A DNA stretch of 64,000 nucleotides from JAVBOW01 sp031549495. GTDB taxonomy: Bacteria; Bacteroidota; Bacteroidia; Bacteroidales; Rikenellaceae. Positions 7,099-15,494 of this stretch are shown here, piece by piece. Positions within the stretch are counted from its first letter, which is position 1, and each line of letters opens with the position of its first letter. The notes under the pieces were generated by a model that had not been told where the DNA came from, ran no database searches, and worked only from the letters and a program-made list of their open reading frames with translations. The position numbers and the translations under genes were made by a program. Where the stretch lies: the NCBI GenBank assembly GCA_031549495.1, contig JAVBPS010000019.1:41490-105489 (forward strand), written 5' to 3'.

Positions 7099-8009
7099 AT
7101 CGTTATATCGTTAAAGACATCGTAATACCGGGGCAAATCCTGCTCCCGAATAACCTCGTCGTTGTAGACCTCCAACATCTGTATCGACCTGTGGCGACTG
7201 TATTTTGATACCATGAGCAATTCACCCTTGTAGGACTTAATCAGTTTCGTGACAAAGAAATGACGGAATCCGTGGGTGGTTCCGTCGATCTGCAAATGCC
7301 CGAAAACTTGTTTGATGATCTCCCGTATGGATTTCGTGGTCAACCGGGAGCCGTTGGAGTAGTTGCTCCCGCTTCGGAATAATGCTCCTTCCCGGAAACG
7401 GTAACAACGTAAATACTCGCCCAAAACTATGACCGTTGAGGGATGCAAGTGAACAGGCTCCTTATCATCCCGCCCTTTGCCGTGAATGTGGGCTATCTTG
7501 TTCTTAAGGTCAACGTCCCCGACATCCAACCGGGCGACCTCGATCTGCCGGAGGCCTTGAAACAAAAAGAGGGCGATTATCGCCCTCAATCTGATGTTCT
7601 GCTGTATCGGTGGTAATCCCGAGCAGTATTCCTGTAACCGTCCTATATCCGCATCTGTAAGCCCGTTTCGTTTGTGCATCCTGCCCTGGGAAAATCCCCG
7701 GATGTTGTCTGTGATCTTAACCGGTATAAGTTGGAGCCTGTAAAGTCCGTCCAAAAACAGTTTTGCTGAAATCAGGTACTTGTTTTTGGTTGACGTGCTG
7801 AATGTATCAATTCCGGCCAAATACTGTTTATAACTCAAAAATGTGCCGTGATTGATGCCGTGCACCTCTGCAAACGTGATAAAGTGCCTAATCCGTACCG
7901 AATATTCCTTTCGTGTGCCCTCTGACACATCCAGTGCGTCAAACACCTCTTTAGTAAGTAGTTTCAACCTGTCCGGCGGCACTACAACCGCCTCAATACC
8001 TGTTTTCAT
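7095..8009 (-). CDS. Tyrosine recombinase / integrase of the island
   Basis: A 304-residue phage-type integrase. The N-terminal SAM-like core-binding domain spans about residues 10-105 and the catalytic domain about 125-300. Visible catalytic residues are the first Arg in FLFQGLRQIEVARL, the Lys in HIHGKGRDDKE, HGFRH (His-x-x-Arg), the second His in YSRHRSIQ and the nucleophile Tyr in LEVYND. Length is normal. The gene starts 180 bp from the 3' end of tRNA-Phe, a usual target for such enzymes, so it probably mobilises the AT-rich segment to its left. A TAACTTTA box (8034-8041, complement) close to the -7 consensus lies upstream. The second attachment site is not in the window. Its stop overlaps the start of the DUF6642-like gene. 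Confidence 0.9.
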   Translation of the reverse strand: MKTGIEAVVVPPDRLKLLTKEVFDALDVSEGTRKEYSVRIRHFITFAEVHGINHGTFLSYKQYLAGIDTFSTSTKNKYLISAKLFLDGLYRLQLIPVKITDNIRGFSQGRMHKRNGLTDADIGRLQEYCSGLPPIQQNIRLRAIIALFLFQGLRQIEVARLDVGDVDLKNKIAHIHGKGRDDKEPVHLHPSTVIVLGEYLRCYRFREGALFRSGSNYSNGSRLTTKSIREIIKQVFGHLQIDGTTHGFRHFFVTKLIKSYKGELLMVSKYSRHRSIQMLEVYNDEVIREQDLPRYYDVFNDITI

Positions 8010-8140
8010 GCCTGTATTATTCTGTAATTATGCCTAAAGTTACAAAATATATTTTACATTTGCAATTATAACAGATTGAAATACAGACAAATACACATGC
8101 AATCCATAATTGTTTTACCTATGTGTTACCGGAACAAAAG

Positions 8141-8175
8141 AAAAAGTGCAGTAACTTATTCAGTTTCTGCACTTT
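8141..8175 (-). terminator. Terminator downstream of tRNA-Phe
   Basis: On the minus strand a 9 bp stem (8167-8175 with 8143-8151) is followed by a T-rich run. It lies 16 bp beyond the 3' end of tRNA-Phe and ends its transcript before the integrase promoter. Confidence 0.65.
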
Positions 8176-8190
8176 GTGTGAATTTTCCAG

Positions 8191-8263
<73 letters not shown>

Positions 8264-8309
8264 ATCTTTTTACTCACTCCGGAAGTGGGTTTAACGTCCG
8301 AAGCGGGTG

Positions 8310-8317
8310 CAAAGATA
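8310..8317 (-). promoter_or_regulatory. -7 box of tRNA-Phe
   Basis: TATCTTTG on the minus strand matches TAnnTTTG exactly and lies about 47 bp upstream of the mature tRNA 5' end. Confidence 0.6.
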
Positions 8318-8376
8318 GGGATAAAAATCTATTTAACAAATATAGAAAGCAAATTTTTTCTTCCATGTAAATGTCG

Positions 8377-8384
8377 TAACTTTG
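8377..8384 (+). promoter_or_regulatory. -7 box of the NAD synthetase gene
   Basis: TAACTTTG matches TAnnTTTG. It covers the first in-frame ATG at 8382, which therefore cannot be the start; the ATG at 8418 is used instead, giving a leader of about 30 nt. Confidence 0.6.
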
Positions 8385-8417
8385 CGGACGAATAAGCGTT
8401 CCTTAACTCCCTCGGAT

Positions 8418-9998
8418 ATGAAGATAGCTCTCGCCCAACTCAATTTCACGGTCGGTGATTTCGAAAACAACAAAGTTAAAATCGTCGACTCGATCATCAA
8501 GGCGAAAGCTAAAGGAGCGAACCTCGTCGTCTTCAGCGAACAGGCCATCAGCGGAGCCCCTTCTTACGACCTTTTAAACAAAGTCACGTTCCTCGACCTG
8601 GGCGAGGAAGCGCTCGTGGAGATCGCCTCGCATTGCGACGATATAGCCGTGATCGTGGGGTTGCCCATCCAGCATGAAAACCGAACAATCAGTGCCGCCG
8701 CATTCATAAGGGACAGGAAAATAGTCCGTTACGTCGGCAAAAAAACCATCACATCGCGCGACGAAGTGCGGCATATCATCCCTTCGGAAGGAGTCGAATA
8801 CGTAAAGGTCGCAGGACATAAAGTGGCGATCGTCGTGGGCGACGATGTGACCACCGAGCAGGAATATGGCGGTTATGCCGACACCATCGTCAACATCGCA
8901 CTGAGTCCCTATGCCCGCGGGATCGTTGAAAAGCGCTATGAATCCTTCGGGAAACTCGCCTACACGACCGGTAAAAACACCGTCTTCATCAATGCCGTGG
9001 GCGGGCAGACGGACATCGTTTATGACGGGTCTTCGGCTGTCTTTAATGCGCAGGGGAAGGCCGTGATGCTGTTGAAAAATTTCGAGGAAGATTTCGGTAT
9101 CGTCGACCTGGATGCCGTGAATCCTCCGCTCGAGATCCCTTACCAGAACAAAACGCGCAACGTATACCGCGCCCTGAAACTCGGGTTGGGCGACTATTTC
9201 CGTAAGAATGGGTTTCGGAAGGCGGCTCTCGGACTGTCGGGCGGCGTCGACTCGGCCGTGGTGCTTGCCCTTGCGGCGGAGGTGCTCGGCGGGGAGAATG
9301 TGCATGTGCTGATGATGCCCTCGATCTACTCGTCGGATCACTCGGTGGACGATGCGCGGCAGTTGGCCGAAAACCTCGGGGTCAAATATGACATTGTGCC
9401 TATTTCGGGGCCTTACACAGCCGTGCTCAAGGAGATGCGGCCTGTTTTCGGCGACCTGCCGTTCGGGGTGGCGGAGGAGAATATCCAGGCCCGTTTGCGC
9501 ATGGTTTATCTTATGGCGCTTTGCAATAAATTCGGATATATCCTGCTCAATACTTCCAACAAAAGCGAGCTTGCGGTGGGTTACGGCACGATGTACGGGG
9601 ATAGCGCGGGGTCGATCAGCGTGATCGGCGACCTTTATAAAAGTGAGGTTTACGATCTGGCGCGCCATATCAACCGCGAGCGGGAGATCATTCCTGCGAA
9701 CACCATCGACAAGGAGCCTTCGGCCGAATTGCGGCCCGAGCAGAAGGATTCGGATTCGCTGCCGGCTTATGACGAGTTGGACGCCATTCTCTACCGCATG
9801 ATCGAGGAGGGGCAACACCGCGAGGAGATCATCAATGCCGGGTTCGAGGCCGATGTGGTGATGCGCGTCTATAAGATGGTCAATTGCAACGAGTATAAGC
9901 GGGTGCAGTTCTGCCCGGTGCTGCGCATGTCGACCTGCACGTTCCGCAAGGGGCGGGTGTGGCCGCTGACGAATAAATATGGCTCCTGGGGGCTGTAA
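8418..9998 (+). CDS. nadE: NAD+ synthetase with a degenerate glutaminase domain
   Basis: A 526-residue two-domain enzyme that makes NAD+ from deamido-NAD+ with ATP and ammonia. Residues 1-255 are a nitrilase/CN-hydrolase amidase domain; 256-526 are the synthetase domain with the PP-loop SGGVDS (274-279) and the ELRP and CTFRKG regions expected for the family. In the amidase part Glu41 (VVFSEQ) and Lys108/109 (VGKKT) of the triad remain, but the nucleophile Cys of the usual CED motif reads VVGDDV (residues 139-144) with Gly where Cys is expected. The enzyme may therefore use free ammonia. Start at 8418 is set by the promoter position. It is monocistronic and followed by a hairpin terminator at 10293. 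The function call is firm, the loss of glutaminase activity is inferred. Confidence 0.9.
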   Translation: MKIALAQLNFTVGDFENNKVKIVDSIIKAKAKGANLVVFSEQAISGAPSYDLLNKVTFLDLGEEALVEIASHCDDIAVIVGLPIQHENRTISAAAFIRDRKIVRYVGKKTITSRDEVRHIIPSEGVEYVKVAGHKVAIVVGDDVTTEQEYGGYADTIVNIALSPYARGIVEKRYESFGKLAYTTGKNTVFINAVGGQTDIVYDGSSAVFNAQGKAVMLLKNFEEDFGIVDLDAVNPPLEIPYQNKTRNVYRALKLGLGDYFRKNGFRKAALGLSGGVDSAVVLALAAEVLGGENVHVLMMPSIYSSDHSVDDARQLAENLGVKYDIVPISGPYTAVLKEMRPVFGDLPFGVAEENIQARLRMVYLMALCNKFGYILLNTSNKSELAVGYGTMYGDSAGSISVIGDLYKSEVYDLARHINREREIIPANTIDKEPSAELRPEQKDSDSLPAYDELDAILYRMIEEGQHREEIINAGFEADVVMRVYKMVNCNEYKRVQFCPVLRMSTCTFRKGRVWPLTNKYGSWGL

Positions 9999-10590
9999 AG
10001 GCAGGTTGGCCGCGTGATGCAGGGGCACCCTAAATGGAAAGCCCTCGTTGTTGCCAATAAACAGATTATCAGTAGTTATTTGAATCCAGAGAAGCCAAAA
10101 ACGACGAACTTGCCTACCGGACTGGTTTAATATCAGCGCTTTACGTAGAGACAAATTTATACATTTTAGGCGAACTTAACAAGCTGTTTTTGAGGGGTTA
10201 CTGAAAATATGTACTGACAGTCTCTTGCTTTTTTAGCGTTTCTACAAACCAGCCTACGTGGACTGAAAAAACGGGAATTCTAACTTATATCGAAAGAGCC
10301 GCAATCGGATAATCCCATTGCGGCTCTTTGATTGATATTTGTCATTGCTGATGACTACTGCTCTGTCCGTTGAGACAAAGCCCGTGCAAACAATAGGCGT
10401 TGATGATATCACTTCACACCCGTCGACAGTAGAATAGCTCCTAATCTTAAAAGGCCAGAGAAAGGGCGGCTGTCAGCCGCCGAAACCACGTTCCGAGACC
10501 AAAGACTCCTTTGCTCAAATTAGAGACCACTAACCATTAAAAAAGGCAAATATGTAATATCTACATCATTATGAGCGGGGGTTGAAAAGA
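9999..10590. other. Intergenic region after nadE, no convincing gene
   Basis: About 590 bp. A 37-codon frame (10017-10130, ATG to TAA) directly follows the nadE stop in the same frame and has protein-like composition (MQGHPKWKALVVANKQ), but it is too short and unplaced to call; it may be a relic. The rest holds a strong hairpin at 10293-10329 and no other structure that I can name. Confidence 0.35.
10293..10329. terminator. Bidirectional hairpin terminator
   Basis: A 13 bp perfect stem (10293-10305 with 10317-10329) with A-rich and T-rich flanks. It lies between nadE and the convergent LytTR regulator gene and can serve both. Confidence 0.55.
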
Positions 10591-11292
10591 TCAAAAGACC
10601 CTATTGACCCTCTCGATGAAGCCCGCATAGAAAGACCTGCCGATAGGTAGCGTGATATCGGAGTTATAGAGCGTCAGGCCGGTGCGGGTGTACGAGGCAA
10701 TGCGATAAAGGGGCACGACGAACGATTTGTGGATACGCATAAATGGAGCGGGGAGCAGCTCCTGCACACTCTTTAGGCTCACCTGCGAAAGCACCGGGCG
10801 TGCGCCGAGCAGGTGGATGCGGACGTAATTGTCCATTGCCTCGATGTAGACCACATCCGCAAGCCTGATTTTCACATTCTTATATTCGACCTTGACCGTG
10901 ATCTCGGCGTCATCCAATACTGGTTTTTGCGAAAGCTCCCGGAGCGTGCGAAGTTGCTGCGCCTTCTCGACCGCCCGGCAGAAACGGCTGTATGCGAATG
11001 GCTTGTGCAGAAAATCCACAGCACCCAGGTCGAACCCGTCGACGGCATACTGTGCATAAGCCGTCGTAAAGACCAGGAAAGTCTCTTTCGGGATCTCGCG
11101 CGCCAGTTCCACGCCGTTGATCTCGCCCATCCTAATATCCAGGAACAGCAAGTCGGGCGCGATGCGTTTTACCTCGCGCATTCCCACGACCGGATCGGTG
11201 TAGGTCTTCAGGTCGATGCCGCCGATGCGCTGGCAATATTGTTCCAACACGCGCAGGGCTACCGGTTCGTCGTCTATGGCGATGCACTTCAT
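10591..11292 (-). CDS. LytTR-family response regulator
   Basis: A 233-residue regulator. The receiver domain (1-115) has the acidic pair DD7-8, phospho-acceptor Asp52 in LLFLDIRMG, and the conserved Lys in HKPFAYSRF. The LytTR DNA-binding domain (about 130-233) shows VYIEAMDNYVRIHL and FMRIHKSFVV, typical of the beta-rich LytTR fold. It overlaps the 3' end of the sensor kinase gene by 4 bp, so the two form one operon and a cognate pair. In Bacteroidetes such LytS/LytTR pairs usually control nearby envelope genes; the divergent lipoprotein genes at 12481 are the obvious candidates, by position only. Confidence 0.9.
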   Translation of the reverse strand: MKCIAIDDEPVALRVLEQYCQRIGGIDLKTYTDPVVGMREVKRIAPDLLFLDIRMGEINGVELAREIPKETFLVFTTAYAQYAVDGFDLGAVDFLHKPFAYSRFCRAVEKAQQLRTLRELSQKPVLDDAEITVKVEYKNVKIRLADVVYIEAMDNYVRIHLLGARPVLSQVSLKSVQELLPAPFMRIHKSFVVPLYRIASYTRTGLTLYNSDITLPIGRSFYAGFIERVNRVF

Positions 11293-12323
11293 TGCAGGTC
11301 AATGGTTAGCATTACGGTGTAAGTGTCCTGCCCCCCGTCTATCTCCAGCCGGTGCCGGCCCGGATAAAGCAGGTCGAGCCGCTTGCGGCAGTTCTCGATT
11401 CCGTACCCGCTCTTTTCTTCGGTTTCACGCAACACGACCGGGTTTTGGGTTTTAAAATTAAGCCGATCGCCGTCTATATGTATGTCGATATATATGTCGC
11501 CCTGCCGGTGGGACGACACGCCGTACTTGAGTGCGTTCTCGACGAACGTGATCAGGATCATCGGGGCGACCACGGCGGCAGGATTCTCGTCCCGGTTTTC
11601 GTACGTGAAATGGATTTGCGTGCGCTCGCTGAGGCGGTTGCGCTGCAATTCGATGTACTGGCGGATGTAGTCGATCTCCGCCCGCAGGGGCACTTTCTCC
11701 TTCTCCGCATTCGTATACATATATTTGGTCAGATGCATGAATTGCATGAAGGCCGTTTCCGCCCGCCCCACATCGGTCAGCATCAGCCCGTAGAGCGTAT
11801 TGAGCGTATTGAATAGGAAGTGCGGGTTGATCTGGGCTTTGTAGAGGGCCAGCTCGGCCTTCTTTTTTTCGTGCTCGGCGGCCTGCCGCTCGACCATCTG
11901 CCGGTAGAGTTCGGCGAGCGTCCCCACCGCAAAACTGAACGCGACCACTACGATATAAAGGAACCATACGGCCCGCTGGTGGAGCAGCAGCCTGGTCTGG
12001 GGCGTCATCTCGACCGGATATTTCCTCTGCGGCACTGAAGGCGGGACGTTGAACCGGTAACGTGAGATCAGATAAGTGACTACGAGGGTCACGGCTATGA
12101 TGACCAGCGCCCAGATCATCCGCTTTCGATCCCGGAAAAGCCAGGGGACGGCCACGGTGCGGTTGACCGCGTAGACTGCATAAACCCATCCGATGAACAA
12201 AGCCACAAACGTCGCGTTGCTGTTCAGCCAGCGGTCGACGGGCAGCAGCCAGATCATAAACGGCAGCAGCACCAGGCAAAAGCCCAGGTCGATATATAAA
12301 GGTAGCCGTCTGTCTGTTCGCAT
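11289..12323 (-). CDS. LytS/YehU-type sensor histidine kinase
   Basis: A 344-residue membrane kinase with four predicted helices (about 10-27, 37-55, 70-87, 118-138), a short coiled segment (140-165) and the His_kinase domain with phospho-acceptor His168 in QINPHFLFNTLN. The HATPase_c domain follows, with an N-box NALKYGVSSH and a G-box YGIENCRKRL. No large sensor domain is present, so the signal is probably sensed in or at the membrane. The ATG at 12323 is chosen because a perfect -7 box (12328-12335, complement) ends 5 bp before it; starts further upstream would lie inside the promoter. The message should be nearly leaderless. It overlaps the LytTR regulator gene by 4 bp. Confidence 0.88.
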   Translation of the reverse strand: MRTDRRLPLYIDLGFCLVLLPFMIWLLPVDRWLNSNATFVALFIGWVYAVYAVNRTVAVPWLFRDRKRMIWALVIIAVTLVVTYLISRYRFNVPPSVPQRKYPVEMTPQTRLLLHQRAVWFLYIVVVAFSFAVGTLAELYRQMVERQAAEHEKKKAELALYKAQINPHFLFNTLNTLYGLMLTDVGRAETAFMQFMHLTKYMYTNAEKEKVPLRAEIDYIRQYIELQRNRLSERTQIHFTYENRDENPAAVVAPMILITFVENALKYGVSSHRQGDIYIDIHIDGDRLNFKTQNPVVLRETEEKSGYGIENCRKRLDLLYPGRHRLEIDGGQDTYTVMLTIDLQ

Positions 12324-12327
12324 GATG

Positions 12328-12335
12328 CAAAGGTA
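12328..12335 (-). promoter_or_regulatory. -7 box abutting the kinase start codon
   Basis: TACCTTTG on the minus strand matches TAnnTTTG and ends 5 bp upstream of the ATG at 12323, which implies a leaderless or very short-leader transcript. Confidence 0.55.
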
Positions 12336-12480
12336 ATGAGTTCCGGCAATTTGCAAAAACCTGCGCGGTGTCGTTCACGGATGTTCCCGTGTCGTTCGCC
12401 ACCGCTTTTACCCGCTCCCGTTTTTTGTATATAAGGAAGGCCTACATTTATATCAGAAAAATGATTAAAATTGTAGAAGC

Positions 12481-14118
12481 ATGAAAAATAGAGCCTTATT
12501 TTGTTTGGTGGCATTGTTTGCCTTCGCATCGTGTTCGGATAACGAAGCAACCGTAGCTCCCGGCGGGCAAGAGCCGGATTTAACCCTCCAGAGCCTTACC
12601 GCGGTTATCTCTGACGGGCTTCATGGCAATTGGAGTGCGGGCGACGTTATAATGCTGCTTCACGATGGACAAACTCTTCGCGTGCAAGCGCAGGAATCCG
12701 GCAGCACATCGGGCCTTTCAGGCACTCTCGAAGGCCGTTTCACCGAAGACATGCCTTTGTACGGCGCGTATCCGGCAGATAACGCGGTATCTTCAGATCA
12801 ACAAAGTGTAACCGTAACCGTTCCCGCCGCTCAAACGGCCGGAGGCAGTGGACATGATGAAAAGGCTGTGGTGGCAGTGGCTCGCACAGTCACTGATAAT
12901 CTGTCTTTCCAGACTGTTTGCGGAGGTATAAAACTTAACTTCCAGATGTCGGGCGTAACGAAGGTGGTGCTGGAAAGCGTCGATGGCTATGCCCTGTCCG
13001 GTACGGTTAGAATAAAATGGGATAACCAGGGAAAGCCCTTGGCCGATGATATAACAACCGCCAATAGCATCATTACTTTCAGCGCCTGCGGGCAGACCGG
13101 CTTCACTCCCGGAAAGGACTACTATATCTCCACCCTGCCTTGCGACGTCTATGGCGGATATCGGCTTTCCATCTATAAGGACGGGCTGGTCGCTCATTAT
13201 TTCGGCGTGCATCAGACGGTGGAACGGGCTTGTTTTGTAATCCCTGTCAATTTTACGGAAAGCGACCTGGAGTTCGGCGACCCGAATGCGCCACTTGTGG
13301 AAGAAGAGCGTCCGGGGCTGGACGCCACGACAAATGCCCTTCTGCGCCAATATCAGAAGAATCCGACCGAAGAGAACCGGCAGGCACTGTTGGACCAGAT
13401 GGGTATTCGCTACGATAAAGTCGTCGCACGAAAGAAAGCCAAGCTTCGCGAGCTGGAGAGGGAGGCAAAAACCCAAAACGTCATAGATGAAATGCAGGTT
13501 ATTGTGGACGAGATGGTCGATAATCGTGATATCCGGCTTCAACAACAGTTCCTCAGGCTCATCGACCCCCGCACCGACGACGATCCGGACGACGCCTGGA
13601 TGGTGTTGCGCGGTGCATCGGCCCCGAATGCCTACATCGGTTATGCACCTGTGACAAATGCCGAGTACGCTCTGTTCAAAGATGGCTTTACCTATGATGC
13701 GGGAAAAGGAAACTATCCGGTAGTCAATATTACGATCGCCGAGGCCACGGCCTATTGCGACTGGCTTATGGCCAAAGACAACTCGCACGCATATCGTCTG
13801 CCGAGCGATGAAGAGTGGGTTCTCGGTGCCGGTCATATGCCTAAAGACGTCACTATGAACTCCGGCCGTGTGAAATCCGGATTGACGGCGGTGGATGCCT
13901 ACAAGCAGACGACCGGCGCCTGCGGAGGCATCGACTTCTGGGGCAATTGCTGGGAGTGGACCTGCTCGACGGACGCGAGCGGAAAGTATATCGTCAAAGG
14001 AGGTAGTTGGGACTCTGACCGCGACGATTGCCGTAGCGAGAAATCGGATGTCAGCAGGAAGGGTTCACAAGGCTACGCCAATGTCGGTTTCAGGGTGGTA
14101 AGAACAGATTTAATTTAA
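12481..14118 (+). CDS. Surface lipoprotein: fimbrillin-like N-terminus, SUMF1-like C-terminus
   Basis: A 545-residue lipoprotein. A signal peptide II with lipobox FASC (Cys19) is followed by a fimbrillin-like beta region (about 35-265; GTLEGRFTEDMPLYGAYPAD and YYISTLPCDVYGGY are typical of Bacteroidales fimbrillin-type proteins). Next is a helical, charged linker (about 280-355), then a SUMF1/formylglycine-generating-enzyme-like domain to the C-terminus (WMVLRGASAPNAYIGYAPVT, WGNCWEWT, KGGSWDS, GFRVV). The paired catalytic Cys residues of true FGE are absent near the C-terminus, so it is likely a binding fold rather than a sulfatase activator. It is followed 15 bp later by a shorter paralogue. 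A weak TACATTTA box lies at 12443-12450. Role inferred: adhesion or ligand binding at the cell surface. Confidence 0.7.
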   Translation: MKNRALFCLVALFAFASCSDNEATVAPGGQEPDLTLQSLTAVISDGLHGNWSAGDVIMLLHDGQTLRVQAQESGSTSGLSGTLEGRFTEDMPLYGAYPADNAVSSDQQSVTVTVPAAQTAGGSGHDEKAVVAVARTVTDNLSFQTVCGGIKLNFQMSGVTKVVLESVDGYALSGTVRIKWDNQGKPLADDITTANSIITFSACGQTGFTPGKDYYISTLPCDVYGGYRLSIYKDGLVAHYFGVHQTVERACFVIPVNFTESDLEFGDPNAPLVEEERPGLDATTNALLRQYQKNPTEENRQALLDQMGIRYDKVVARKKAKLRELEREAKTQNVIDEMQVIVDEMVDNRDIRLQQQFLRLIDPRTDDDPDDAWMVLRGASAPNAYIGYAPVTNAEYALFKDGFTYDAGKGNYPVVNITIAEATAYCDWLMAKDNSHAYRLPSDEEWVLGAGHMPKDVTMNSGRVKSGLTAVDAYKQTTGACGGIDFWGNCWEWTCSTDASGKYIVKGGSWDSDRDDCRSEKSDVSRKGSQGYANVGFRVVRTDLI

Positions 14119-14133
14119 TCCGTAAGACAAATC

Positions 14134-15471
14134 ATGAAAAAGTTGTTTTTAGCAATGGCTATTGCCATTATGACTGCCACAGCCGTGTCGGCGCAAAAGA
14201 TAGTGATTCCGGCCGTCCAAACTGACAAACACGCCGAATCTGACAGCAATTCCGCAATTCGCTGCGGCATCAAGTTCAACTTCCGGCTTTCAGGCGTAAC
14301 GAAGGTGGAGCTTGAGAGCGTCGATGGCAATCCTTTGGCTGGTACGGCAAGTATCAAAATGGGCGCTCAGGGGAAGCCGATGGTGGGTGAGGTAGAAAAC
14401 GCAAGTACCATCATCTCATTCAGCGCAGCCGACAAGTCCGGCTTCACTCCCTCAAAGGACTATTACATCTCCACCTTGCCTTGCGACCTCTACGGAGGAT
14501 ACAGGCTTTCCATCTACCGCGACGGACTTGTGGCTCATTACTTCGGCGTGCATCAGACGGTAGTGCCGGGGGCATTTATAAGCCCCGCCGACTTGGTGGA
14601 GAGTGAGTTGGAATTCGACAAACCCGGCGCCCCCCTTGTCGAAGAGGGACGGCCCAAGATGGATTCCAAGACGCACAATCTTTTCCTCCAATACCGGAAA
14701 AACCCGACGGAAGCCAACAAACAAGCGTTGCTGGATCAAATGAGCGTTCGCTACGACAAAGTGGTGGCAAGAAAGAAAAACAAACTGCGTGAGCTGGAGC
14801 GTGAGGCAAAAACTCATAGCGTCGTGGAAAAAATGCAGGGTATCGTGGATGAGATGACCCAGAACCGCGATATCCGAATCCAGCAACAATTCCTGCGATT
14901 CATCGACCCCCGAAAGGACGAGAACCCGAATGACGCCTGGATGGTGTTGCGCGGCGCATCGGCCCCCAATGCCTACATCGGCTATACGCCTGTCACCAAT
15001 GCCCAGTACGCCCTGTTCAAAGCGGGATTTGTCTATGATGCGGGAAAGGAAAACCATCCGGTGATAAATGTTACGATCGCTGATGCCAATGCTTATTGCG
15101 GCTGGCTCACGGCGCAGGACAGAAAGCACATCTACCGCCTGCCGAGTGAAGAGGAGTGGATTCTCGGCGCCGGACACATGCCAAAGGATGTATCTATGAA
15201 CTCCGGCCACGTGGAATCCGGCTTGACGGCTGTGGATGCTTACAGCCAGAGTACAGGTTCCTCAGGAGGTATTGACTTCTGGGGCAATTGCTGGGAATGG
15301 ACTTCTTCGACCGATGCGGGTGGATCGTATATCATCAAAGGAGGTAGTTGGGACTCTAAACGCGACGACTGCCGCAGCGAGAAATCGGATGACAGCAGGA
15401 CGGGTTCACGGGGCTACGCCAATGTCGGTTTCAGAGTGGTAAGGGTCGATTCAGCCAATCCCGGCATTTAG
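14134..15471 (+). CDS. Secreted paralogue of the fimbrillin/SUMF1-like lipoprotein
   Basis: A 445-residue protein starting with a classical signal peptide (MKKLFLAMAIAIMTATAVSA, cleavage near residue 20) instead of a lipobox. It is aligned end to end with the last 400 residues of the gene before it: a half fimbrillin-like beta region (RCGIKFNFRLSGVTKVELE), the helical charged linker and the SUMF1-like domain with WGNCWEWT and KGGSWDS. The first 100 residues of the paralogue's beta region are missing, so it is a partial tandem duplicate. It begins 15 bp after the first gene and 23 bp before the lectin-like gene, so the three are probably one transcript. The two copies differ at a cluster of exposed-looking residues near the C-terminus (see findings). 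Not an active FGE by motif. Confidence 0.7.
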   Translation: MKKLFLAMAIAIMTATAVSAQKIVIPAVQTDKHAESDSNSAIRCGIKFNFRLSGVTKVELESVDGNPLAGTASIKMGAQGKPMVGEVENASTIISFSAADKSGFTPSKDYYISTLPCDLYGGYRLSIYRDGLVAHYFGVHQTVVPGAFISPADLVESELEFDKPGAPLVEEGRPKMDSKTHNLFLQYRKNPTEANKQALLDQMSVRYDKVVARKKNKLRELEREAKTHSVVEKMQGIVDEMTQNRDIRIQQQFLRFIDPRKDENPNDAWMVLRGASAPNAYIGYTPVTNAQYALFKAGFVYDAGKENHPVINVTIADANAYCGWLTAQDRKHIYRLPSEEEWILGAGHMPKDVSMNSGHVESGLTAVDAYSQSTGSSGGIDFWGNCWEWTSSTDAGGSYIIKGGSWDSKRDDCRSEKSDDSRTGSRGYANVGFRVVRVDSANPGI

Positions 15472-15494
15472 CCATCAACCTTAATAAATCAATT

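Noticed and set aside
8574..10154. Long minus-strand frame opposite nadE, and similar long antisense frames opposite typA, SusC, SusD and the HTCS
   Set aside because: GC-rich codon bias opens the reverse strand; these have His/Arg/Pro-rich non-protein composition, and the forward frames have clear domains.
12481..15471. SUMF1-like proteins as activators of the sulfatase at 37326
   Set aside because: The catalytic Cys pair of formylglycine-generating enzyme is missing, the proteins are surface/secreted, and the sulfatase is Ser-type, which needs an anSME.
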